Below, piece after piece: positions 57,075-64,000 of a DNA stretch of 64,000 nucleotides. The translations under genes were made by a program, and so were the position numbers. The stretch is from Nitrospirota bacterium (GTDB lineage: Bacteria > Nitrospirota > Thermodesulfovibrionia > UBA6902), in contig JACRHD010000039.1 in assembly GCA_016234115.1 (NCBI GenBank), positions 1-64,000 of the forward strand, given 5' to 3'. The notes beneath the pieces were generated by a model. It was not told the origin of the DNA, searched no databases, and was given only the letters and a program-made list of their open reading frames with translations. Each line of letters opens with the position of its first letter. Within the stretch, counting starts at the first letter, position 1.

Positions 57075-59453
57075 TCAATCGACCTCATGATCGTCGCTCT
57101 CCGTATCCGCGTACTCCGGTTTTTTCTTTTTCACGGCCTCCCTGTGTGCCCTTGTCGAATATCCTCTCGGGACGGTCCCTTCCCTGAAAAATTCGATCAT
57201 TTTTTCAGAATCACCGGTTGCGAGGAGCCCCGTCAGGGGGTCGATTACGGCAGTGACTATACCTTCGGGCACCGGAAATGTGTCGTGCGTGTCATGGTCA
57301 ACAGTCGCCTCTTTCATAAATTCAATCCATACAGGAAGGGCGGCTCTTGCCCCCGTCTCCTTGGCCCCCAGCGGGCGCATATTATCAAACCCCACCCATA
57401 CACCCGCTGCAAGATCAGGAGTATAACCGACGAACCAGGCGTCCCTGTAATCGTTTGTCGTGCCCGTCTTCCCCGCAACAGGTCGTTGCAGCGCCCTTGC
57501 GCGTTTGGCAGTGCCGTATTTCACGACGTCCTCAAGCATGGACGTTGCAAGAAACGCCGTCTGGGGGCTTATGGCCATGACCCCGTTGGGTTCGTTATTT
57601 TCAACGACGTTTCCATCGGAGTCGACAACATACTTGACGGCTATGGGGTCCATTCTCATGCCCCCCTGGGCAAAGACACAGAACGCCGACGTCAGCTCAA
57701 GGGGCGTGACGCTTAAACTCCCTAACGCGAGAGACAGGTTGTAAGGCAGTTCGCCGTGTATGCCGAGCGTGTTGGCAAAGTTGATGGCCTTCCGGACGCC
57801 GACCTCTTCAAGGAGTTTGATCGTGACAATATTCCTTGAGAACGCCAGCGCCTCTCTCAGCCTCGTCGGGCCGTGATATTTCCTGTCATAATTTTCCGGC
57901 CTCCATTCCCCGAACTGTTCGGTCGAGTAGCTTATGGGTTCGTCTTCGATAACGCTTGCCGGGGTATAGCCGTTATCCATCGCAGCGGCATAAATTATCG
58001 GTTTAAAGGCGGAACCCGCCTGCCTCTTTGCGAAGACGGCCCTGTTGAATTCGCTCTTGCCGAAATCAAAACCGCCGACTATCGCCCTGATATAGCCGGT
58101 TGAAGGCTCGACGGCGATGACTGCGCCCTGCACCAAAGGGTCTTGCTCAAGCGTAAATACAGGCTCACTGCCGTATATGCTTTTGACCTTCACCCTTACT
58201 GTATCGCCTGATTTCAGGATATCGGAAAGTCCGAAATTTCTGTATTCCCCGATCACCTTCCCGTTTGCGTCGATCACTTTTTTCGCCCACAGCGTGTCCT
58301 GCAGGAATATCCTCCCTGTGTATCCCCTTGCCTTGACCGCTGCAAAGGTATCGGAAGAAGTAAGGACCACGGCGGTCATAAAATCGCCCTCTCTCATAAC
58401 CACTTTCCCCGCGGGTTTTTCATCACCCGAATCCGCTTTCAGGTCCACATCCTTATGCCCTACAGGCCCCCTGTACCCCTGCCTCTTGTCCACTTCCCTC
58501 AGCCCGTTTTGAAGCGCGGAGACCGCAAGTGCCTGCATTTTTCTGTTCATAGCCGTATACACCTTCAGCCCGCCCCTGTAGACCGTTTCCACTCCGTATT
58601 TGTCCTCGAGATACTGTCTGACATATTCAAGGAAGTAATTTTGCGTGTACATCTCTGAACGCATGCTGGAGAGGTGGAGCGGCTGTTTGTAAGCTTTATC
58701 CTCTTCCTCCTTTGATATATAACCTTCCTCCTGCATCCTCTTCAGGACGACACGCTGCCTCTCCTTTGCTTTATCGAGATCGTTATACGGGGAATACTTG
58801 TTTGGGGCCTTGACAAGACCGCTCAGGAGCGCGGCCTCCGCAAGCGACACATCGGAAACTGATTTGCCGAAATAAGCGCGCGCCGCCATCTCAATGCCGT
58901 ATGCGCCGTGCCCGAAATAGACCCTGTTGAAATAGAGCTCGAGTATTTCTTCCTTACTGAGATTTTTTTCAAGCCTGAAGGCGAGTATGGCTTCTTTCAG
59001 CTTTCTTGAGACGGTCTTTTCCGGAGACAGGAAGATGACCTTTGCGAGCTGCTGCGTTATGGTGCTCGCGCCTTCTTTTATCCTGCCGGCAAGCGCATCC
59101 TTGAACACCGCCCTTACAATGGCTATATAATCCACTCCCTTATGCTGCCAGAACCTTGAATCCTCAACGGCTATGATGGCCCTTATCAGGTCCTCGGGGA
59201 TCTTGCCGACGGGGACATATATGCCCTTTTCGACCTTGAACTCTCCCACAAGGGTATCGTCGTCGGCGTAGACCTTCGTCCCGTTTGCAGGGACGTAACC
59301 CTTGATCTCCTCTATGTTCGGCACGCCCTTAACGAGGGCGAAGTATCCGCCTGTTGCCGCGCCGAGGACCAGGACGAGCAGGAACATTAATAATTTTACG
59401 ATAAACCCTTTCATGTCAAATTGATTATAGATAGCGTTCAGCCGGGCTGTCAA
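57075..59453 (-). CDS. Penicillin-binding protein 1A
   Basis: A 792-residue bifunctional peptidoglycan synthase. One N-terminal membrane anchor (IVKLLMFLLVLVLGAATGGY); GT51 glycosyltransferase domain (EDSRFWQHKGVDYIAIVRA, GASTITQQLAKVIFL, FNRVYFGHGAYGIEMAA); OB-like insert; transpeptidase domain with the SxxK motif in RQAGSAFKPIIYAAAMD, SxN in FSRNIVT and KTGTTNDYRDAWFVGYTPD. The insert between GT and TP domains places it in the PBP1A class. It is preceded by about 80 bp of repeat sequence. Confidence 0.93.
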   Translation of the reverse strand: MTARLNAIYNQFDMKGFIVKLLMFLLVLVLGAATGGYFALVKGVPNIEEIKGYVPANGTKVYADDDTLVGEFKVEKGIYVPVGKIPEDLIRAIIAVEDSRFWQHKGVDYIAIVRAVFKDALAGRIKEGASTITQQLAKVIFLSPEKTVSRKLKEAILAFRLEKNLSKEEILELYFNRVYFGHGAYGIEMAARAYFGKSVSDVSLAEAALLSGLVKAPNKYSPYNDLDKAKERQRVVLKRMQEEGYISKEEEDKAYKQPLHLSSMRSEMYTQNYFLEYVRQYLEDKYGVETVYRGGLKVYTAMNRKMQALAVSALQNGLREVDKRQGYRGPVGHKDVDLKADSGDEKPAGKVVMREGDFMTAVVLTSSDTFAAVKARGYTGRIFLQDTLWAKKVIDANGKVIGEYRNFGLSDILKSGDTVRVKVKSIYGSEPVFTLEQDPLVQGAVIAVEPSTGYIRAIVGGFDFGKSEFNRAVFAKRQAGSAFKPIIYAAAMDNGYTPASVIEDEPISYSTEQFGEWRPENYDRKYHGPTRLREALAFSRNIVTIKLLEEVGVRKAINFANTLGIHGELPYNLSLALGSLSVTPLELTSAFCVFAQGGMRMDPIAVKYVVDSDGNVVENNEPNGVMAISPQTAFLATSMLEDVVKYGTAKRARALQRPVAGKTGTTNDYRDAWFVGYTPDLAAGVWVGFDNMRPLGAKETGARAALPVWIEFMKEATVDHDTHDTFPVPEGIVTAVIDPLTGLLATGDSEKMIEFFREGTVPRGYSTRAHREAVKKKKPEYADTESDDHEVD

Positions 59454-59467
59454 TCAATTGAATCACA

Positions 59468-59550
59468 GAGTTTAGAGTCTGGAGTTTGGAGTTTAGAAAA
59501 AAATCTTCCATGCTTTTCACTAAACTCCGGACTCTATGCTCTAAACTCTA
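59468..59550. repeat. Inverted GAGTTTA heptad element overlapping the protease 3' end
   Basis: Left arm GAGTTTA, GAGTCTG, GAGTTTG, GAGTTTA; right arm CTAAACTCCGGACTCTATGC plus TCTAAACTCTA. The right arm encodes the last residues (LEFRA) and stop codon of the protease gene at 59534. Confidence 0.8.
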
Positions 59551-60796
59551 ATTCCCGTATCCTTCTTATCCTTTCCAGCACAGGCGGGTGGGAATAGTGG
59601 AACAAGGCATAAAGCGGATGGGGGTGAAGGTTTGAGAGGTTGTCCTTTGAAAGCTTGACGAGGGCGCTGATCATGCTTGAGGCCCTGCCGGTCAGCTCAT
59701 AGGAATACCTGTCGGCCTCGTCCTCATGCCTTCTGGAAAAGTAATTGAATACCGGGCTGAACGGGAAGGACACGATAGAGCCGATAAAGCCCAGTAGGAG
59801 CGCCTTTGCAAAGAATGAACTTTTTTCAATGTGAAACAGGTCTATAAGAAAATCACCCTGCATAAGCCGGAAGGCAATATAAATTGTGATCAGGGCGACC
59901 GTTTCGGAAACAACTATCATTTTCAGCAGGTGCTTTTTTTCCCAGTGCCCCGCCTCGTGGGCGAGGATTGAGAGTATCTCGTCACGGTCCATTTTTTCAA
60001 GGAGGGTATCATAAAGTACAATCCTTTTCACCTTCCCTATGCCGGTGAAATATGCATTGGTATGTTTTGTGCGCCTGGAGGCGTCAACCTTGAAGACCCT
60101 GCTTACCTTTATCCCCGCCTTGCCCATGAGCGCCCGAATGCCCCCCACGAGTTCTTCATCGTCGATCGGGGCAAACTTGTGAAAAAGCGGTTCTATCACA
60201 TACGGAGAAATGTACATCATGAAAATACTGAAGACGAGAAAGAAACACCATACCCATAGCCACCAGAGGTCCGGGCTTTTAAGGACGATAAACAGTCCCG
60301 CCGCTATCAGCAGACTCGTGAGGACCGTGGAGACGATCAGGGACTTTGCCGTGTCCGCCAGCCATAACCTGAAGGTCATGGTGTTGAAGCCGTATCTGTT
60401 CTCTATTTTGAATGTGCCGTAAAGATTGAAGGGTATGTGTATGACGGTCTCCGCGTAAGTCAGCAGCAGGAAAAATACAAGGCCCGTGAGGATAAAAGGA
60501 AGCTCGAGCGAGACGACCCAGGAATTATAGAAGTTCAGCAGCGCGAATATGAAAACAAGAAAAACCGCATTGTTGAATACGGAAGAGACAAAATCAAACT
60601 TTGTATGTTCAACATTATAACTCAGCGACCTGTTCAATAATTCCCGGTCAATGTGCCCTTCAAATTCCGCAGGGACGTCGGAGCCGTGTTTTTTTATATG
60701 AGAAAGGTTCAGGTAGTCGAGCCAGTAGCCGAAGGCGACTACTGAAAGATACGCGATGAGAATGACGGAAGGACTTAAACTGTCGCAAAATAACAC
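59534..60796 (-). CDS. Ste24/HtpX-like M48 metalloprotease
   Basis: A 420-residue integral membrane zinc protease related to CAAX prenyl protease 1: several membrane helices, the zinc motif SILAHEAGHWEKKHLLKM (HExxH), the third ligand in RRHEDEADRYSYELTGRA, and the extended N-terminal CAAX-type domain (YNVEHTKFDFVSSVFNNAVF). It likely degrades or trims membrane proteins. The start overlaps the end of the rRNA methyltransferase gene by 22 bp. Its last five residues derive from a heptad repeat arm. Confidence 0.9.
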   Translation of the reverse strand: MLFCDSLSPSVILIAYLSVVAFGYWLDYLNLSHIKKHGSDVPAEFEGHIDRELLNRSLSYNVEHTKFDFVSSVFNNAVFLVFIFALLNFYNSWVVSLELPFILTGLVFFLLLTYAETVIHIPFNLYGTFKIENRYGFNTMTFRLWLADTAKSLIVSTVLTSLLIAAGLFIVLKSPDLWWLWVWCFFLVFSIFMMYISPYVIEPLFHKFAPIDDEELVGGIRALMGKAGIKVSRVFKVDASRRTKHTNAYFTGIGKVKRIVLYDTLLEKMDRDEILSILAHEAGHWEKKHLLKMIVVSETVALITIYIAFRLMQGDFLIDLFHIEKSSFFAKALLLGFIGSIVSFPFSPVFNYFSRRHEDEADRYSYELTGRASSMISALVKLSKDNLSNLHPHPLYALFHYSHPPVLERIRRIRELEFRA

Positions 60797-61950
60797 TTGA
60801 GATATTCTCCTTCGGTAAAGGGGGCCAGCACGACGTGGTCTATGCCGTGGGTATATGTTTCCAGAAACCTGAGAGACTTTCTTGTCCTTCCTCCCGCTTC
60901 GGTAAGGAGGTAGCGAAAATCCTGCAGGGACAGATGGGCCGAACAGGAGCAGGTAGCCAGTGTCCCGTCTGCAGGCAATATCCTGAGCGCCGCTTCATTG
61001 ATCCCCCTGTACCCCGTCAGGCCTTCCTTTTTCTTCCTCCGGTCCTTGATAAAGGCAGGGGGGTCGAGGACGATCACGCTGAATTGCCCTGCCGGCGCGT
61101 TCTTCAGGTAATTCTTCGCATCGTCGCAGATAAATTCGCACTTGCCCGAATCAAGCTTGTTCAGCTCGATATTCTCCCTTGCGAGCTCCAGGGCGGATGA
61201 GGACGCATCGACGCTCGTGACCGTTTGCGCCCCTGCTGCAAGGGCATAGACCGAGAACCCGCCCGTATAACAAAAACAGTTCAGGACCGCTTTGTCCTTT
61301 GTATATTTGCCGAGGGCCCGCCGTTTGTCGCGCTGGTCCAGATAGAAACCCGTCTTTTGCCCCTGCCTGATGTCCACAAGAAAGTTGAAACCATTCTCTC
61401 TTATGGTCGCCAGGTCGGGCACGGTCCCGTACAGAAGCCCCGACCTGGATGCCATCCCCTCGGTCTTACGGTAGGCCGCCTCCGATTTCTCGTATATGCC
61501 GGCGGGTCTTATTACCTCTATCAATGCATTGATAATGGCGTCCTTCCACAATTCAATTCCGCGCGTATGGCACTGGATGACCAGATAATCTCCATACTTG
61601 TCCGCGATGAATCCGGGCAGGAAATCATTTTCTCCGTTGATCAAACGGTACGCGTCTGTTGACGGACTTTCTACGTAGTTCTTCCTGATTTCATAAGCCC
61701 TCCTGATACGCCGGGCGAAGAAATCCCCGTCGATTTTTTCATCTTCCTCATACCCCCATATCCTCACCGCGATCTGTGAATAAGAATTAAAATAGCCGCT
61801 TGCAAGGTAGCCGGCGCCTGTACTTTCCAATTTCACCGGAGCGCCGGGCTCCAGGCTGTCGGGGACGGTTTCAAGCGCCTGTGAAAAGACCCAGGGATGG
61901 CGGTTTATGACAGGGCCCGTCTTCTGTTTCCTGACTTTAAGGACAAGCAT
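60775..61950 (-). CDS. Class I SAM-dependent rRNA methyltransferase (RlmI-like)
   Basis: A 391-residue enzyme: PUA domain (residues 1-75, NRHPWVFSQALETVPDSLEP), RlmI-specific middle (NGENDFLPGFIADKYGDYLV, DIRQGQKTGFYLDQRDKRRA) and Rossmann methyltransferase with VLNCFCYTGGFSVYALAAGA, TSVDASSSALE and the catalytic-type DPPAFIKDRRKK. Probable 23S rRNA m5C methylation (position 1962 in E. coli numbering); close relatives vary. It overlaps the protease gene and is the first of that two-gene unit. Confidence 0.9.
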   Translation of the reverse strand: MLVLKVRKQKTGPVINRHPWVFSQALETVPDSLEPGAPVKLESTGAGYLASGYFNSYSQIAVRIWGYEEDEKIDGDFFARRIRRAYEIRKNYVESPSTDAYRLINGENDFLPGFIADKYGDYLVIQCHTRGIELWKDAIINALIEVIRPAGIYEKSEAAYRKTEGMASRSGLLYGTVPDLATIRENGFNFLVDIRQGQKTGFYLDQRDKRRALGKYTKDKAVLNCFCYTGGFSVYALAAGAQTVTSVDASSSALELARENIELNKLDSGKCEFICDDAKNYLKNAPAGQFSVIVLDPPAFIKDRRKKKEGLTGYRGINEAALRILPADGTLATCSCSAHLSLQDFRYLLTEAGGRTRKSLRFLETYTHGIDHVVLAPFTEGEYLKCYFATV

Positions 61951-62026
61951 GATTGATTTAATTTACTCCAAGAAGGATTTAAAAAACCACCATCCATAGT
62001 TGCGGTATAATTATTGTAGGCGCTAT

Positions 62027-62488
62027 TTACAGGCACTTTAACCTAAAAAAGGCAATCAGCCACAGAGGCTTAAAGCGCCTACTGTTGGCTGTGGCCCAAC
62101 TGCTTTTTTCAGGATGAACGGTCCTGCTCTGCCCGGCGGCAAGCGTTATCGTCACCGGTCCGAATAATTCACCTGTGGCGGGATAACGGTTTCCATTTGG
62201 AAATTCAACGTATGTCCAGTATTTGAAGGTCTGTGAAGAAGAGGAGCTGTTTGTAACTCTTACCTTGTACCCGAGTGTGCCGCCCCGAGGGACTGTGGCT
62301 GAATCAGGGAGGAGGGCCACAGTTACATCCGGGGCCTGACAGTCGGCGTCAACTGCATCGGTGGAGCCGTCACAGTCATTGTCCCATGTGTCACTGCACG
62401 TTGCATTGCCGTATGGACCCTCAGTCCCGGGCGGTCCGGCGTTGCAGGTATCAACGGGGGAGCCGAATTTATATTGGATAAATCCCGG
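62027..62488 (-). pseudogene. Remnant of a MopE/TSP3-like surface protein
   Basis: An open frame of about 153 codons without a plausible start: an in-frame TGA lies just upstream and no ATG, GTG or TTG precedes the conserved part. The translation includes DTCNAGPPGTEGPYG, then CSDTWDNDCDGSTDAVDADC (an Asp/Cys-rich calcium-type repeat), then a beta-rich VTVALLPDSATVPRGGTLGY and YVEFPNGNRYPATGELFGPV. The end (SSWATANSRRFKPLWLIAFF) is translated repeat. It therefore looks like the broken C-terminal fragment of a secreted repeat protein, truncated at both ends. Confidence 0.6.
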
Positions 62489-62594
62489 TCAGAGCTGCTT
62501 TTACCCTATCATCCGGCGCCCTCAGCCTTTTGCCCCGCCAAAGCGTCAGGACAACCCCTGCGCCTTTTACACATGAATGCGAATGGATGATTTA

Positions 62595-62654
62595 ATCATA
62601 ACGCGCTTTACATGGTTTTTGTCAAGAAAATTCGTTAGTTGCGCAGTTGCGCAA
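62595..62654 (-). promoter_or_regulatory. Possible promoter with 19-bp spacer and upstream dyad
   Basis: Minus strand: TTGACA (62625-62620), 19 bp, TATGAT (62600-62595). Immediately upstream is the dyad TTGCGCA-N2-TGCGCAA (62639-62654). It points at the broken gene and may be a leftover of its regulation. Otherwise nothing is evident in 62489-62751. Confidence 0.35.
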
Positions 62655-62751
62655 GTATGCGGATCCGTCGCTGGTGCAATAAAAATATCGGGGCAGCTTA
62701 CAGTATTTTCGGGCCCCTTTGAGATAAGGCCCAAAACAAAGGAAGGGGCCA

Positions 62752-64000
62752 TTACTTATTCATCAGCTTCTTCACGTTGGGAAACGAGTCGATATTGGTA
62801 TGCGGGATAAAAAGCCCGGAGATATATTCATTCATGAATATGTGTGAGACTGAAAGTTCGAGGTAGGTCATTTTCCTGGCGACCTCTTCCGCCTCTTCGC
62901 GGAGCTTCCGGGAAAGCAGGCATAGATAAGCCCCTGTGACGGAGGTGTTGCCGAGGTATTCAAACCTCTCCTTCGGCAGATCCGGGAGCATGCCGATCAT
63001 TATCGCCTTTTCTATGTCGAGAAACCTGCCGAAGCCGCCTGCGATATAAACTTTCTGCACATCATTGAATGTAAAGCCTACTTCCTTCAGGATCGTGGAG
63101 AAGCCGGCGTATATAGCGGCCTTGGCCCTGACAATGTTTTCTATGTCCGGCTCGGCAAGCACGATGTCGCCGCCGATGCCGGGATAAACGACAAACTCCG
63201 GCCCGTTTTCTCCTTCCCTGACCCTGTTTGAAATTTCCCTTTGGAGTTTCCCCTTCTGGTCGATGATCCCGGTGAGAAACATCTCCGCAATCGCGTCGAT
63301 CATCCCCGAACCGCATATGCCCACGGGCACGGTGCCGTCATCGCCTATCACTTTTATTTCAACCTCAAGGGTTTCACGGTTGATCTTCACGCCCTCAATG
63401 GCCCCGTCGGTGGCCCGCATGCCGCATTTAATCCCGCTCCCCTCAAAACACGGACCGGCGGAGCACGCCGCCGATGCGAGCCATTCGGAATTCCCGATCA
63501 CTATCTCTCCGTTCGTCCCTATATCGATGAAGATGCTCAACTCATGCTTCCTGTAAATCTGCGCGGCCAGCACTCCTGAGACAATATCTCCGCCCACGTA
63601 ACTTGCAACGCACGGGAAGACGTATACAGGGATGTTCGGGTCCGCCTTGATGCCGAGTTCCCCGGCATATGACAGAGGGAATGTATTGGCCGTGGGGATA
63701 TACGGCTCCTCCCTTATCGCTGAAGGGTCCAGACCTAAAAACAGGTGCGTCATAGTCGTATTGCCCGCGACGACAAAACAATCAATGGAGTCCATGTCCA
63801 CATGATGGTTCCTCCTGATTATCGTGAGCAGGTTGTTGATGTCCGAAAGTACCGCGGCATTCAGTTCTCTCAATTTATTATGCTCGGTGGCATGAACGAT
63901 CCTCGTGATGACGTCGTCGCCGAAGCGTATCTGGGAATTGTAGGTGGAGGCGACGTCGATGAGGTTGCCGTTTGTCAGATCGATCAGGAATACGACAACG
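62752..64000 (-). CDS. RACo-type ASKHA ATPase (reductive activator of corrinoid proteins), partial
   Basis: The frame continues past the right edge, so the N-terminal part (including any 2Fe-2S ferredoxin domain) is not visible. The visible ~415 residues start in the actin-like ATPase fold: VVVFLIDLTNGNLIDVAS, VVAGNTTMTHLFLGLDPSAI, VASYVGGDIVSGVLA, SIFIDIGTNGEIVIGN, AGPCFEGSGIKCGMRATDGA, GICGSGMIDAIAEM and VYIAGGFGRFLDIEKAIMIG. Such proteins use ATP to reduce inactive cob(II)alamin in methyltransferases or the corrinoid iron-sulfur protein of the Wood-Ljungdahl pathway. An ATG-less apparent start at 63873 (TTG) is internal. Confidence 0.9.
   Translation of the reverse strand, partial: VVVFLIDLTNGNLIDVASTYNSQIRFGDDVITRIVHATEHNKLRELNAAVLSDINNLLTIIRRNHHVDMDSIDCFVVAGNTTMTHLFLGLDPSAIREEPYIPTANTFPLSYAGELGIKADPNIPVYVFPCVASYVGGDIVSGVLAAQIYRKHELSIFIDIGTNGEIVIGNSEWLASAACSAGPCFEGSGIKCGMRATDGAIEGVKINRETLEVEIKVIGDDGTVPVGICGSGMIDAIAEMFLTGIIDQKGKLQREISNRVREGENGPEFVVYPGIGGDIVLAEPDIENIVRAKAAIYAGFSTILKEVGFTFNDVQKVYIAGGFGRFLDIEKAIMIGMLPDLPKERFEYLGNTSVTGAYLCLLSRKLREEAEEVARKMTYLELSVSHIFMNEYISGLFIPHTNIDSFPNVKKLMNK

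Noticed and set aside
1-64000. tRNA, rRNA and riboswitches
   Set aside because: I looked through the intergenic stretches for cloverleaf, rRNA or known riboswitch signatures and saw none; the gaps are mainly filled by repeat elements.

Overview
The window reads as a chromosomal segment of a diderm (Gram-negative) bacterium. Supporting genes are an outer-membrane porin, LolA, an LPS heptosyltransferase fused to a GmhB-type phosphatase, and PBP1A. The mixture of the CcsA/HemX-HemA-HemC order, a RACo-type corrinoid activator, PEP-CTERM and DUF5658 proteins and a dense array of LTGYAD/KPW-type response regulators is what I would expect from Nitrospirota (Thermodesulfovibrio-like) or a nearby anaerobic lineage. 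That placement is inference; no rRNA or tRNA gene is visible to fix it.

Layout. 0-8.3 kb (mostly minus strand): porin, two small four-helix-bundle (S23/IVP-like) genes, a NusG paralogue, an EF-Tu-domain-2-like protein, a 48-residue small protein, and an ftsK-lolA-polysaccharide deacetylase operon. 8.5-9.3 kb: uppP. 9.5-23.3 kb: a signalling block with a PilB-like ATPase fused to a receiver domain, an MglA-like GTPase, three histidine kinases, an HD-GYP regulator, a REC-GGDEF-EAL protein and other receivers, plausibly controlling type IV pilus activity and c-di-GMP. 23.5-26 kb: comEC. 26-30 kb (plus strand): a P-loop NTPase, then ccsA, hemA and hemC. 30-36.6 kb: cupredoxin, DUF5658 behind a consensus sigma-54 promoter, metallophosphoesterase, uvrA and a lipoprotein. 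36.7-39.5 kb: a PA2779-like protein and a PEP-CTERM plus two CAP-domain genes. 39.5-43.6 kb: the waaF-gmhB fusion and two multicopper-oxidase-like genes. 44.2-48.3 kb: dnaJ-hspR-clpB. 48.3-53.2 kb: an AT-richer restriction-modification island (AlwI-type endonuclease, double Dam-like methyltransferase, small possible controller, divergent second methyltransferase). 53.4-64 kb: nadB, pyk, PBP1A, Ste24-like protease, rRNA methyltransferase, a broken surface-protein remnant and a partial RACo gene.

The most striking property is not a gene. Nearly every gene junction carries short elements whose arms are degenerate tandem repeats with a period of 7 bp (sometimes 8 or 9). Many are arranged as inverted pairs around a short spacer, and some are nested. 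At least a dozen unrelated sequence families share this architecture. Sequences of these families, and of a second palindrome superfamily framed by GTAGGGGC...GCCCCTAC, also sit in frame inside conserved proteins (FtsK, HemC twice, ComEC twice, the WaaF-GmhB fusion, UvrA), and one appears to encode the LolA signal peptide. Two elements have a four-helix-bundle gene in the spacer between matched inverted arms; both span about 460 bp. I propose, as inference, that these are the gene-bearing form of the same element class, comparable in plan to 23S rRNA intervening sequences, which also carry this protein family between inverted ends.
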